Numbered from the stretch's first letter, positions 11,019-23,964 are shown. The stretch: DNA of 64,000 bases from Colocasia esculenta (GCA_014218235.1 CM024759.1:4418712-4482711); one strand, 5' to 3'. A program made the numbers and translations. The notes: generated by a model not told the origin, from the letters alone.

Positions 11019-12988
11019 GGGACTGACTAGGTATGATGAAGCCTTTTTCTAACAACTCCTGCAATTGCCTTTTCAATTCCTTCAACTCTGCTGGTGCCAT
11101 TCTATAAGGTGCTTTAGAGATCGGCAAATTACCTGGCTGCAATTCAACTGTGAAATCTACTTCCTTGTGCGGAGCTAATCCTGGCAACTCTTCGAGAAAC
11201 ACATATGTAAATTCTCTAACTACTGGCACTGAATCTACAGACTTATTAGACTCTACTAAACTAACTGAAGCAAGGTACTCTACACATCCCGCATTAATCA
11301 ACTTTCTAGCTTTAAGTGCAGAAATAATAAACTTGGGAGTGTAAAAGAGCATACCTTGAAATTCAAATACTACACCGCCAGGTCTGCAAAACCTAACCCT
11401 CTTCTTTCTACAACCTACCATTGCCCCGTAAGCCTCTAGCCAATCCATACCTTGAATCACATCATAATCTTTCAATGTCAATGCATACAACCTTGCTGGC
11501 ATCTGATTTCCATGGATTACTATCGGGACATCTTCTAGAAAATAGGAAGTCAACATATATCCACCTGAGGGAATCTCTACAACCAGCTCACACTGCCTCT
11601 CCTCTAAAGGATGCACCATGCTATCTAAGAAATCTTCGGATATAAATGAATGGGAAGCACCCGGATCAATTAACACTCTAGAAGTAAAGTCAAAGAAAGG
11701 TAATATACCTTCGATGAGATTGGATGCCTCTGCTTGAGCCCTGGTGACTGCCATAACTCGGCCCCCGACCTCCTCTCTGGAAGGGTGCACCACTGCCTAG
11801 CTCCGTCGGCTGTTGCTGCTGCTGCTGGCTCCCTCTACCATAACTTTGCTCTCGAGGATATGGACAGTTCCTCGTTAAATGCCCTGGCTGCCCACAGTTA
11901 TAACATCTGAAGGTGGGGTACGCTGTAGGCTGTCCTGCTGTACTCTGTTGGGACTCCTCTGGAACCGGTGGCCTGTAGCCACGACCCTGCTGAAAACCAC
12001 CATGTTGCCTGCCTCTGCCTCGACCTCCTCCACCTTGGAAGAATTTCTTTATCTGCTTGTCCCATTTTTCTATTCCGGAGGACGATGAAGCTCCGGAAGG
12101 TGCCTTTCCCTTACTGATACCTCATGACTGCTGAGGAAGCTTAAACCTGCCTGAACCTAAACCACCTGACTGAGACTGTCTCTGCCTGACTTGAACAGTC
12201 CTCTCTAGTATTGTTGCTCACTACGCCGCCTCATCCACTGTTCTGCACATCAGAGGAACCACCGCATCCTAAAATTTTGGCCTCAATCCTCTAATAAAGT
12301 ACTCCACCATCATGGTATTGTCTGTCACCACTTATGGGGCATACCTACTTAACGCCATGAATCTCATCAGGTACTCTAATATCGAAAAATTCCCCTGCTG
12401 AAGTGTCCTAAACTACTCTCTCTTCATTTGCTGAATCTGCACCGGGAAGAAAGTATCGTTGAAAACTGTCAAAAATTCCGACCAAGTAATGGTGTCCTCG
12501 GTTCTGCCTGCAAAAATTGTCTGTATCTTTAGCCTCCACCATTCTTGTGCAAACCCTTGTAGCTGGTATGTCGCAAGAATCACTCTGTCTGCCTGGGGAC
12601 ACCTCATCGTCACAAATAGCCTCTCGATCTCATGCACCCAGTGCTCTGCGGTGTCAGGGTTGGGGCCTCCTGAGTACGTAGGGGGCTGCAACCTCAAAAA
12701 CCGTTCCACAAGTGATGTAGTCTCCTCTCCGGTGGCTGGCCTCGCTAGTACTGCCGGAAGTACAGGTACTACAGGGGGTACCTCTACTCCTAGCGGTGGT
12801 GGAACTGGGGCTAGTGGCACTGCCTCCTCTGGAACTGGCAGTACTACTGTCGCTGGCTGCACCAGTGGCTGCTGATCCATCCTCATCCTTATGTCTCTCA
12901 AACTCTCCCAAATTCTTTCTATCATTCTCTGTGTGGGATCCTCTCCTGGCTCATCTCCACCTCCTCCCCAATCTCTTCTTTCTGCCAT
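11019..12988 (-). pseudogene. E1 gag-protease-RT remnant
   Basis: Minus strand. The gag start is ATG at 12988, followed by a Pro/Val-rich N-terminus and a retrotransposon gag core (YSGGPNPDTAEHWVHEIERL, FAQEWWRLK, WSEFLTVFNDTFFP) open to 12413, then stops. A CCHC zinc knuckle (CYNCGQPGHLTRNC) lies near 11853-11895. A second open frame (11793 downward) encodes protease (VLIDPGASHSFIS; DPG rather than DSG is common in this clade), the linker to RT and the start of RT (PYRMAPAELKELKRQLQEL, EKGFIIPSQS). It breaks at the E2 junction (11018). Codons read past the junction into the E2 LTR are spurious. Confidence 0.88.
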
Positions 12989-13124
12989 TTTCGATCATGC
13001 ACAAGCATCATGCCAACAACACACATACTACAAATCAATACAAAACCAGGGTCACTACTAACAGTGGGTTACAATAGAGAAATGGCTATGCAATCTCCGA
13101 TTCCTTTATATTCACACGGACCTT

Positions 13125-13136
13125 GCTCTGATACCA
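13125..13136 (-). other. Primer-binding site of E1 (initiator tRNA-Met)
   Basis: On the minus strand this reads TGGTATCAGAGC, complementary to the 3' end of plant initiator tRNA-Met. It lies two bases from the LTR edge at 13139. It fixes the orientation of E1 as minus. Confidence 0.9.
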
Positions 13137-13138
13137 AC

Positions 13139-15171
13139 TATAGAGGTCCTCATCGTTCAGACCCGTTAACCTAATAACGAGCCTAACACGACTCCGCCTC
13201 CCGCGATCGAGCCGAAGTCTCGCAAGGGATACCAATCACATGTGCGTTGAAATATAAGGAAACAACACAAATATATATAAGATTGTCAATCTCATAAATA
13301 TTTACATGAAATATATATAGCCATTACACAACTATAACCAAACTACAACAGAGACCTAGGGCATACCCCGTGGTGTACAACAGAAAGAGAATTACACTAC
13401 CGGTGGTGCAGACCCTCCACAACGGTGCGGCTCAGAACTAGACGACGGGCGTGAAGTCTCCTGCTCTCCCTCATCTGAAAGGGGGGTAGGGGTGAGCCTC
13501 TCGAGTCACTGGCTTAGTAGGAAAACTCTCCTAAAAACTGAGCAAACCAACACAGGTAGTAATGCAGGAAACTACGCTAACAATTTATAGAACTAGCTAG
13601 CATGATATAAAGCTGTAAATATCACTTACCGCTTGCACCTATACCGAAAGCAACAATAATAAATAAACGGCAAACCCAAATAGGTGTACGTGCTAAAGTA
13701 GGAGAACGCCACACTCAGGCCACGTAGACTTGCTCTTGACACCAGCAATCGACCCTGACAAAACACACAGGACTACATCTCAGTCTCGCAGCCATAGACG
13801 TAAGGTCTAGCTGCCGCTCCACCAAACACAAGCCAAGAAACTATGGAAACCAACTAACCACCACACCTGCGGACCACACTGCCGCAGACCCATGCCTAGC
13901 ACCTCTAGGGACTCTGGCCCGAGCTCTCTAGAGTGAGGCACTGGAAAACATGACTAGCTGGGGCCCAGTACATCTACTAGTGTCCGTCTCCCCCAACTAC
14001 GAGCTCGCTACAAGCGATAAACACAAACTCTCTCTATTCGTTGTCCCACTGTCGTCTTTCCCTCAGCCGGATGTATTACTCTACACAAGAGCGAGGGTTT
14101 CCAAGAAGACAACAAGACCTCGACGGTACCCAGTACCGAGACAAGCCCCGAGCATACACACGTGCCTGGCTCACACAAAACCTAGGGCTCCCAGCTGAAG
14201 AGATATCCATGAAAGGCGTCGCACTACTCGCCATGCTCACACAACATGCGCACACCGCACAAACCACATGAAACCCATCATGAACCACGTGAAGACCATG
14301 CCAACCACACCACAGTGCGTTCCTCGAGCGCTACAAGTGCCAATGCACCTCTTATCATCACCGCACAACACACGATAATTGGATAAACCACGCTAGCATG
14401 AACACAAGCATTGCAACCCTCGGCTGCTATCGCGACGGGGTCACAAGTCGCCGACTGGTCGCGCCCACGACATGTCGCGTTAAGAAACCTTAACGCGATA
14501 GGTCGGCCTATCGCAACGTGGTTGCGACAAGAGGGTCTATCACCTTCACAGACGCAAACCCTATCCCGGAGACGCTCTTCCGGATCACCCCAAAAATTTT
14601 ACAAACCATGGTTCTGATCCATTTTACATGCTTTAATGAGTGCCCTAGCATGGTATCTATTGTTTGGAAAGAAAATAACTCATCGAAACACAACCACAAG
14701 CGATTCACATGATGGAACGACGTGGAATCTCCCTACCTTCGCGAGGAACGCGAAGTCCAAGTCCCACACGGTGTTTCCCCAGCTCCATGTAGCATCCTCA
14801 CGGCGAGAACACGCCAAAGCAACCTCCAAAACACCAAATCGCCCTCGAACCCACGCACAGCACCTCCCCCAACTGAGCAGAGCCTGCAAAAGCTCTATTC
14901 GGTGGAAACCTACTTAAAACGCACCTCAGGTAAGTATGCGACGTGACGTGCAGCTAGGTCGCGACCTGATCGCGACGTAGGTGCCCATCGCCTTCCCAAC
15001 CCGACGTCAACAAGCGCTGCCCTACACGCGACACGCGGTGCGCATGCAGACGACCACTCACAACGGCGGTTTCATGAACGCAACCTGCGGTAACACCTGC
15101 TACACACGTCATCGGCCACACACTGGCCTCCACGAGCACAACACAAGGATCCGCGCGGTCGGAACGCTACA
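13139..15171 (-). mobile_element. 5' LTR of E1
   Basis: It is bounded on the left by the primer-binding site and on the right by GGAACGCTACA (15171), the same edge as the 3' LTR copy at 4162. The inner edge reads TATAGAGG where related LTRs have TGTAACGG, so the terminal TG has decayed to TA. It contains a block shared by several LTRs here (13188-13228) and clusters of TCGCGAC/AACGCGAC words (14425-14530 and 14935-15000). The flanking five bases are GAAGA; the matching duplication lies off the left edge of the window. Confidence 0.88.
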
Positions 15172-15559
15172 GAAGAAGAGGAAGAAGAACCCCACGGCTC
15201 GAAGCTCCTAATTGTTCCTTGCCTCCAAGTGCTCCAAGATGTTCCTCCCAACAATGCAAGGAAAAATAAGGGGTCGGCCAAAGGGGTGTTAAGATAGTAT
15301 TTGTAAGGCTAGGGCTGTCGGATCTTGCCTTTTGGGTTCTTGAAGTTCATGTTAGAGTTTCGAGCACACCACCTCTTTTGATTAATGCTAATGGGAACTC
15401 GAGTTCTCATAATGTCTTTAGGTCATTTAAGGTTTCCACCAAACCTGGAGAATAAAACAAGTCTTCTGATTGGTGTACAAATGAATCGATTGCTGGTCAT
15501 TTAAGGTTTCCACCATACTTGTCATTTAACTCTACTTATGGCATAGTTTCGCAACATTA
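15172..15559. other. No gene seen
   Basis: This stretch has mixed composition and no open frame with a recognisable product. A phrase near 15523-15572 (TTTAACTCTACTTATGGCAT and what follows) recurs at 24588-24640, so part of it is a dispersed repeat. Confidence 0.6.
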
Positions 15560-16040
15560 TCAAGTTTGGTTGATTTTTTTTCCACTTTTCTTCATATTTT
15601 CTTTTTAACTATTTTTTCCAATTTTTGTCAATGTTTTTTATTTTCATTATTTTTCTTATTGATTTTTTGTCACTATTTTTCTCATTGATTTTTATTTCAA
15701 CTATGTTCTAATTATTTTTATGTTAATTTTTCTTCCAACCAAGTTTTTTGTCTCACTAGTTTTTTTTTTTATTTTCATTGTTTTCTTAATTATTTTATTT
15801 TCGCTATTTTCACTAACTTTCACCATTTTCTCACTAATTTTTATTATTTTTTCAATGGTTTTTTATTTTTACTATTTTTGTCACTAATTATTTACTTTCT
15901 ATTTTTTCACAGCTTAGTTATTTTCTCTAATGTTCTCACCGATTTTTATTTTCACTATCTTTTCTCATTATTTTTTATTTTATTTTATTTTTTTTCTCTC
16001 AGATTTTTTGTTTTCAATAATTTTCTTACTTTTTCACAGG
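15560..16040. repeat. T-rich degenerate repeat, copy 1
   Basis: Almost pure T/A with spaced C and G, built of degenerate units of about 30 bp around TTTTATTTTCACTATTTTTC. A second copy at 29490-29935 aligns along most of its length, including the phrase CCAACCAAGTTTTTTGTCTC. The plus-strand ORFs here are low-complexity. Confidence 0.7.
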
Positions 16041-16045
16041 TTAGT

Positions 16046-16723
16046 GCCCATGAGAGTTAAATGATCAGGGTGTTTGACATTACATCCAAGTACTGTACTA
16101 TTTATATTAATCGACGACAATAAAAAAAAAGTGTTATACTCTCTCGATTGATAAAAGTCAATCAAGTGCTATGGTGATTTGTGTGCTATCGTGACGTACT
16201 ATCTCGTAATATAACCAATCCTTTAACGTGATTATTGTGCTATATTCTTTTTGATAAGAGCTATTGTGCTCTTGTTATCATGTGCTATTACTCTCTTGAT
16301 CGTTCTCCTTAGTTATCCTGTTATCCAAGATATTAATCACTTAAAGCATGCATGTTTTCGAAATAATAAGTCCTACTGGATGTTATCGCTCATCCTTCAC
16401 TATTTGATATATGTGTTTTAGGTGAGTCTAATGAGGAACACCACACGCATGATGATGGGGATGAGTAGGCACAAGAGCGACCCATGGAGTTGTCAACCAA
16501 TGGTATTAGTCTTAGTTAGTTTGTTTGTTTTTTAATTGAACAAGGTAGATCTAGGCCCATAACTTTGGCTTTGAATTAGAGAATGTAAAAATTAGTTGAA
16601 TTATCAATAAAGTTGGTTCATTTTACATTATTCCAATTTGTGCAATGGTTTGATGTCTATTAAGTGCTATATACTATTTATTTAACTGTTTATCACTCTG
16701 ATATTCCACATCGAGGCGTTACA
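16046..16723 (+). mobile_element. 3' fragment of an LTR related to the 25256-29278 solo LTR
   Basis: It aligns with 28535-29278: shared GAGTTAAATGATCAGGGTG, TTAATCACTTAAAGCATGCA, a late AATAAA (16604; compare 29141), and an end in GGCGTTACA (compare GGGGCATGACA). The 5' part is replaced by the T-rich repeat. No primer-binding site follows. Confidence 0.65.
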
Positions 16724-16734
16724 GTGAATGAATT

Positions 16735-17110
16735 GATTGCTAATCAAGTTCAAAAGGTCTTCCTATTAGTGAACCAACCAATCGATTACTGAACAAATCT
16801 TCTGATTGGTGAACAAACCAATCGATTGATGAACAAATCTTCCGATTGATGAACAATCCTTCCGATTGGTGACTAACTCTTCTGATCGGTGACCAATCCT
16901 TCCAATTGGTGACTAATTCTTCCGATTGGTCTTATATTTGTTTCGACTGATGAACAAACCTTCTAATTGGACTTATAAACCTTTCGACTACTGAACAAAT
17001 GTTCTAATTAGTCTTATAACTTATCGATTGGTCTTATGTTTGTTCCAATTAGTGAACAAACCTACAAATTAGTCTTATAACATCGATTATCTATGTAAGG
17101 ATTACTGAAC
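16735..17110. repeat. Degenerate ~21-bp tandem repeat
   Basis: Many variants of CTTCCGATTGGTGAACAA follow one another at roughly 21-22 bp, best preserved between 16795 and 16940 and decaying toward 17110. There is no coding potential. Confidence 0.65.
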
Positions 17111-17343
17111 AAAAGTTCCGTATTCAATCAATTGGCTTTATAAATAAACTCCCAAACATTTCCTTTACAGGACTTACATGTTTGTGCTATAAAAATTTTA
17201 TTTTCATATTATAATCCTCATAAGGTTCTTGTTATTACTCTTTCAGTTGAAGTATGAATACATGTCGACAGACATTTCTTTTGGTTGTCAACATATTTCA
17301 CAAGTTGACACACATCATACATCATGTGCTGACACACATCATA

Positions 17344-17540
17344 CACTACAGGAAAATCAGGTTTTGCTTACGTCCAAACACCGTAGGTAGAGAACCAAAA
17401 ATCGTAAGCATAGCCTTTGCTTACGGTGTTACCCTACGATACGGTTTCGTAGACTATGTACCGACGGAAAAGGCCTAGGGCTACGGTGTTTTAAACTCTG
17501 TAAGTATAGAACTGTAGTTACGATGTTAGTAGCCATAAGT
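17344..17540. mobile_element. CACTA (En/Spm) transposon terminus
   Basis: CACTACAGGAAAATCAGG at 17344 matches the conserved CACTA terminal inverted repeat. It is followed by short subterminal repeats of both polarities around CTTACGGTGTT/CGTAAGC, typical of this superfamily. The preceding ATA is a possible 3-bp duplication. The opposite end (ending CTGTAGTG) was not found, so the element is truncated or ends in sequence I cannot delimit. Confidence 0.65.
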
Positions 17541-17660
17541 AACACCATATTACATCAATCATCCTCAAGCTCAACCTATTACATGTAAAAATGTAAATAA
17601 CATCAGAGTTGACAATTAGCAACATATAAATAAGAATGAGATAAATATAAATAAACTTAC

Positions 17661-18301
17661 ATATTCTCTGAACCATATTATGTGACTCCCAACAGCATCG
17701 TTCATATTTTTTCTATCTGCATCTTTGATAAACAATGATGCAGTCGGGTCATGGGCTATGAGTATAGAAACCTCATAGTACTCACCACCTAACTTCTTCC
17801 CCATGACCACATTATTATTATCATCAGATATAAGAATGTCGCTGGCAACTACTTCTCCAGAGAAATTTAGGATCCTCACCCTCCTCCCCGCCAATGAATC
17901 ATGTTAAAAATTTTGGATATAGATGTCAGATATACATGCATTCCAACATATTAAATCAGTTAGATTTCGTTTACCTTTTTCCTTTGACCATGACAAACAC
18001 TTGCAGAACTCTGCACAAGTATATGTAGATTGTCAACATTAAGCAATTTTAATATTGAAGTATGTCAACATTCTGTGCTCCCCTTTTGTTGGGCACCTAC
18101 AACATGAAAGATATTAATAATACTTAGTATAATGTTTAGATATACAATTCAAACACTCTAAATTTAAAAGATTACCTTCGGCACTTGTAGATCAATTACT
18201 TTTAGTTCATTGGCCACTGCTCTCATCTCTTTCCCTTCATATGCAATCTTTAAGAAACTGCATCATCATACCAAATCAAATTTTTATACATATATATGTT
18301 T

Positions 18302-18341
<40 letters not shown>

Positions 18342-19350
18342 AGATTACTTTTTCAACTCATTTTTGATCCTAGTTGGTTCCCCCATGTAAAGGGAGTCAA
18401 GGAACATAAGGAACGACATGTCATTATCCCCTTTGTTACATATGACAACAAGTTGCCAATGATTCCTACAAATGAACAAAAATATAAACAATGCTGATTT
18501 GTTACTGGATCACTATTGGATACTTAATACAGAAAATAGTTTAGGTATACCATATACAGATTGGAAGTAGAGAGTATGACTTCTCCAACAAAGAATTTTT
18601 CTGTACAATTGATTTAATTCTATTGACACCATCAGATGTCAATCTACAAAAATTAAACCACAAACTGTCGAAGATCTCAAAACACTGTAAAAGCGTTGAT
18701 GGAATCACACCCCACAAATACCTGCAAGTTTAAAAGAATTTAAAACACAATAGACATACTATATTGGTGAATCATACTAGTCTTGTAAAAAATACTCACT
18801 CAACATGTTCTTGAAATATTAGTGTGTCCAACATCTCCGGCTCCCTGTCATAGACTTCTTTCATTGTTTTCTTTTTAGCCTTTTTTGCATCAGTATAGCA
18901 TGATGGCCCCGTTTTCCTCTTCGGCGATTCCTCTCTATCTTGTTTGGAGTCCACCACTGTAAACATCTTCCTTCGGCTCCTTCAAATTGTAAAAAACATG
19001 TTAACAACATAAACAAAAAAAAATTAACAATTTCAGTCAGAAAAAATAAACATAGGCTTACATTTTGATGTTGTAGCCTTCCTTGGCAGTTCACAGACCT
19101 TCTATACAAAACCTTTTTATTTTTCTGAGGGTAACACAAAAGCTTTTTTTGAAATATGCAATAAGCAATACAAACCTGGCAGTTCACAAGGAATGCTGTC
19201 AGTCCAAAGAAAAAATGCTGTGAGAAAATTGTACAGGGTTTATACAAATTCATTTTTAAACTGGGACATGGAAACCTACTCACAGTAATGCGTTACGCTT
19301 ACAGTATTCTGGCTCGATAATGGAATAGAACTCTATAAGCTCTAGAGCAC
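17661..19350 (-). pseudogene. Ulp1-like (C48) cysteine protease gene fragment with DUF8039-like exon
   Basis: Minus-strand exons with GT/AG borders: 19350-19284 (ALELIEFYSIIEPEYC), about 19130-19067, about 18965-18800 (basic, KKAKKKTMKEVYDREPEM), 18721-18551 (YLWGVIPSTLLQCFEIFDSL), 18465-18349 (NHWQLVVICN, FLDSLYMG), 18257-18175 and an exon start near 18098. 18551 and 18465 join in frame across a GT-AG intron to give PICIW-NHWQLVV, with the Ulp1 catalytic His and Asp. The Cys region (near 18085) reads VPQQKGSTEC only after a frameshift and meets TGA at once, so the protease looks dead. A separate exon at 17888-17661 (VRILNFSGEVVASDILI ... AVGSHIIWFREY) resembles DUF8039, found in CACTA and Ulp1 transposon genes. 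The neighbouring CACTA end supports a transposon-borne gene. Confidence 0.65.
18306..18340. repeat. (TA)n microsatellite in an intron of the Ulp1-like pseudogene
   Basis: An uninterrupted AT dinucleotide run of about 35 bp lies just downstream of the exon ending at 18349. Confidence 0.9.
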
Positions 19351-20036
19351 CTGCCGAGAAGAAAGAAATAGACCGATCTGAGAAAGACAGAAACATATGA
19401 AGTAAGTTTTCTTTTTAAAAAAAAACTTAGTTGCTCAAGATACTAATAAAGTAACGTTCTTATTCTTTTTTTTATCTTCTTCATGCCAATAAAACCTCTA
19501 AAACCATAAGAACCTTAATTAAGGGAGTTGCATTTTAGAACATGTAAGGTAAAAAAGGTCGTGTTGGACATGTTAGGTAAGAACCTTAATTCAGATTTTT
19601 CTTTTTGGATGATTTGACTGGTTTCAAAATAACATATCTTCTGGAGGTGAGATTCTTATCTTTATTATATCTGATTATTGAAATGGTGCTCTTTCTGAAG
19701 AGTAATTTTGTCTGTTGTATTATGTAGTGCCCAAGTCCTGGAGAGTATGTACTCCATATCTAATATCACTGAGAGTATGTACAACAATCAAAAGTTCATT
19801 TAACTTAAAAAAAAAAAAATTAAGTCCACACTATAAACCTGGCTTCCAATATGAGCAAAAAAGGATCTCACGGAGATCCAACCTTCAAATTCGAGATCTA
19901 AATAGTCTGTAAAGTATAATAGGGCCCATGTTATTCATCAATAAAAAATAATATATAAAGGAATAAAAAATACTTTCAGAAGTCACCAGCTTGTCTAAAT
20001 CTAAAGTTAATATAAATTAGCAAAAAAGCTACACAC
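19351..20036. other. No gene seen between protease and ACLA exons
   Basis: AT-rich sequence with homopolymer A runs. I find no ATP-citrate lyase exon downstream of the one ending at 20037. The 65-codon ORF at 19715-19912 has no recognisable content. Confidence 0.5.
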
Positions 20037-21082
20037 CTTCTCATCCAGTCCATGAATAAAGCTCTCTGTAGCACTCAGTACTCTACCAAAGGGAAGGGGA
20101 AATTCTATGTTTCCCCACCTGCAAATATTAACATTTGTCATTATCAGATATGCCTTATTAAAGTCATTAGGCATTTTCGAAATTTGGGAGTGATTACTTT
20201 TTGAAGTTCTTGAAAGCAGCTATGTCATCCAATTCTCCACGCATGTCCAATGGATCTGGTACACCATTCACCGATGTAAATGGATTCATCTCAAGGAAAG
20301 TAAAATCAAGGTCTGCAATATGGAAGACCATGTGTGAACATCTATCTCTATCTCCCTATAAATCTGTGGTCTGAGTTAACACAACTGTTTTGGCTAAATC
20401 CTGTGTATCTATTTTCCTTTTCCAAATATATGAACTGAAAAAATGAAGCAAGTTGAAATAGTATACAAACAGCTTTAAGTAAAAGATAATTGTACACACA
20501 AGGAAGCAAGTGAATATGTACCCTGAAATACAGCAAAAGCACCCTTGATGAAATCCCCAATTTTTCCTCGAATCTGGCCAATAAATCAGCCACAAATAGT
20601 GAATCAAGTAACACAATTCAGAAAGAAGGAGAAAATGACAACAGCTGAAGAGGACATAATAAAAGCTAGCTTACTGGGTTACATACACAAAAACAAAGTC
20701 GCTGGCAGAGAATAAAATACAACTGAGAAGTAGAGAAGCAAGTAATGAGTAAAAAATTGTTCTCATAAAAACTGGCGCACTACCTCTAAAGGAATTGTTG
20801 CAATCAGCGGAGCATATGTTTCAGAAGTCATAGGTTTCTCAGTTGGAAGAAATGTTGTCTTCTCCTGCAAGATCAAAGGGCAAAAATACTCATTAGCCAT
20901 GTAGCTAAAAAACCCTCTAAAAGGACTGTAATGGAAACAGAAAACATCATCCCTCCCTTCACAACACACCTTATCCCAGTTCTCTTCAATTTCAATCCCT
21001 CCACATTCGAAAAAGCTTATGGTGCAACCAAGCCTTTCAGAGACAATGGAAAGATAAAATTCCTAGTCATGGGGGACAAATG

Positions 21083-23964
21083 TGTCACGTCCCGACATTT
21101 AATATGTCTATAAATGTCGGAACGTGAACGAACGAGAAATCAAGAGTAAGATTGAATTAATTGAACAGGAAATTTGCTCAGAGGCTTCACTAAATAAAAT
21201 GTATTATTCACCATTCAATAGGTGTTACATGGTTCTTGACTCACAATCTTAAAAGTAAAATGTCGCCACGGTTGGTCTCTCCACACACAAATCCCGAAGT
21301 TCCCACCTTCTAGAACTGTAGATACCTGAAAAGTAAGATTTAATGAGCTAACTAGCCCAGTAGAATTAAATTCCTTGAAATAGAAAGGAATCACATGTAT
21401 TATCTCAAGATAAGATCATGTGTATAGCTAGCACTGAGTGTTCAAGAAACGGAACAAATGAGTCAGATCGATAACACGTATTGAACAAGAATAATTTAGA
21501 AACAAGACCAATAACTCAGGATGATACTTGAATTTAGAATCAGACACAATTTCACACACACAAGCATGATATGATGACTAATCAAACACAAACTGATGCA
21601 TGCCAACATCCACTAGTCCTCATCACCCCCGCGCGGCCACTAGCGAATTCGGGGGCTCCCCTCAGGATTGAACCAACCCTTTATTTGCCAGGCATATTTC
21701 TCAAATGAGTCCAAAGACTCACAACTTGTCATCATAACACATACATCCTTACAAAGGACCAAGGATACTCAAAGTCTCTTTCAGAGATCACACACAAGAA
21801 CTTGGGAACTTTGTCCCTTCACTGATTACAAAAATTGCTAAACTCACGAGGTCAATTAAGTTCAGAACTTTGAAGAGATAACTCATGGTAAAAGGAAAGG
21901 AAGCTTGATTGGTTAAGTAGGTGTTTAGGTGGTAGAAACATCTAAGAATGAGTAAGCATTTTGTTAGAACAATTGAGTGTAGTTCCGATCAAGAAATAAG
22001 TCAAGGTAGGTGCAGAAATTTCTGGACTGATTGTGCCTGTCGACAGCCAGATTATTGCTGTCGACAGATATGGCTTTCCCAGAAGCTGAATTCTCAGCCT
22101 GTCAATGGTTGTCGACAGCCAAGGGTGTTGCTGTCGACAGCCCTTGTCAGAGTTTGTTTTCTGGGTTCTGGCAAGATGGCCCTGTCGACAGCTAGAAGCA
22201 GGGCTGTCAACAGGTGCTATGTAGAGTTTCAAAATTGGATTAAAATCCACTAGAGATGGTGCTATCAAGATTTTCTACCACTCCTAACATGATTAAGACT
22301 TTATCCAAGGATGATGAAGCTATCATGACAAGAAAATGAAAGAAAGAACAGGGGATATGATTCACATAGACGTTCAACAAGAAGACAAATTTGAGGGGAA
22401 ATTACTGAAAGAGTAATTCCCTTAAAACTCTCTTTCCTTCTTTCATCACTCATTTATCAAGGCACACTCACTTGAGACTTTCATGGTCTCTCAAAGATTC
22501 AATTTCTAAAAAGAATAAGAACTATCATAGTTCACTCTACACTACACAACGGAATCGATATAATTTCAGATTTAAACAAGTTATGATGGAAAATAAATGA
22601 TGGATTGTCTCTCATGACCAAACACTAGTTTAAACATGATGAAGGTTCAATTCTTATCATGGAATTACTTTCCCAAGTCTGGAAGATAACACATACATGA
22701 TAAAGAATCACTTCAAATTACTTGAACCAAGTTGGAATGTAGGAAAAAGAGAACAAGAGTAGGAAGAAAATCCTACAACCACACAACTAAAACAAGACTA
22801 TAAGGGATGGGTTCATGGTTTTCAAAAGAGAATTCACACATTTATTGCAATTAAGTAGGTGATTATGACCTCTTTAACAAAAGTGGGGGTCGAGGATTTA
22901 GAAAAGAGAAAGGATATATAGAAAGAGAATCCTACCTAATTGAAGAGGTAAAGTATTTCTCTTTAATAATTTCCTGAGTAGAATAAAGACACTGACGTCA
23001 CAAGTGCAAACACTATAGCCACCCACAATTGCTCTTTGTTGCACCTTCCACACAAGCAATGACAGCAGCAATTCACACAGCTGCAGCAACGACCTCACAA
23101 TCCCGCAGTAGTTCTGGCGGCAAAGAGCAGGGAAACAAGAGCAGAACAAGGGGCGCAAGAATAGGAGAATAGCTCCAGCTACGAATCGAACTCAAGAACC
23201 TTGTGAACATGGAAGCAGCATAACGGGAGAAAGGTGGGAAAGATGGTTAGGATAGTTATTGGAGTATATATATAACCCAAAGATCTCTCCATGCATAACA
23301 ACACGTGGACGGCTATTGTGTCATGGTAAAAACCATTTGGTTTTTACTTCAACATAGTAGCCCATGCATGTTATCATGTGGTTACACACAGGTAACTAAC
23401 GTGTTACCTTCTCCTATATGAGTACTAACTTAACCTCCAAGTATAGTGGCCTCCCCAAAGCCTTACACGTAAGCATCACAAAAATCCTATAAAATTTCCA
23501 CCGTAAATAATCCATAATTCAGCTAGCTTGATAAACACCATATAAACATATCCAAACGGTATCTATTTTTCTCAAAATTCTAACCATAGTTTAATATGAT
23601 GGTTTTGCAAATTATGGTGATTTTTATTTAATTTTAAGATTTTATTTTACACTAGGTGAAAAATCACCCGAAAAATAGTCGCGTCGACTTAATCTCAAAA
23701 ATTCGTACGTCGAAAAATTCAGATATTTATATTTATGAGATCTCCACATTTTTCTGGAAATTATGGTGTTCTCATATTTTTATTTCGTTGTTATTTTCTG
23801 ATGTCGCCCTGTGAAAGTGCGTACCTCTGTGTACAACATTGAGATAACATTTATTAATACTAATTAATCTCAGATATTAATTATTTAAATATCATAATAA
23901 TAACCAAGTGTAATAATCATATTATTCATATTTTATAACAAATAAAATTTTGTAGAGTGATGTA
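21083..23964 (-). mobile_element. Solo LTR of the E2 family in an ACLA exon, TSD AAATG
   Basis: The edges are TGTCACGTCCCG (21083) and GAGTGATGTA (23964; sense-strand TG decayed to TA). The flanking duplication is AAATG (21078-21082 and 23965-23969). Removing it rejoins the ACLA codons for EPF and VPHD. It is a diverged inverted copy of the E2 LTR (8304-11018). A TATA run is at 23265-23274 on its sense strand, and a palindrome array is at 22037-22213. Confidence 0.9.
22037..22213. promoter_or_regulatory. Palindrome array, second LTR copy
   Basis: CTGTCGACAG or one-mismatch variants start at 22037, 22058, 22109 (first base T), 22131, 22182 and 22204 (G to A inside). Spacing is 21, 51, 22, 51 and 22 bp, the same three-pair layout as at 9851-10025, although surrounding bases differ. 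Confidence 0.8.
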
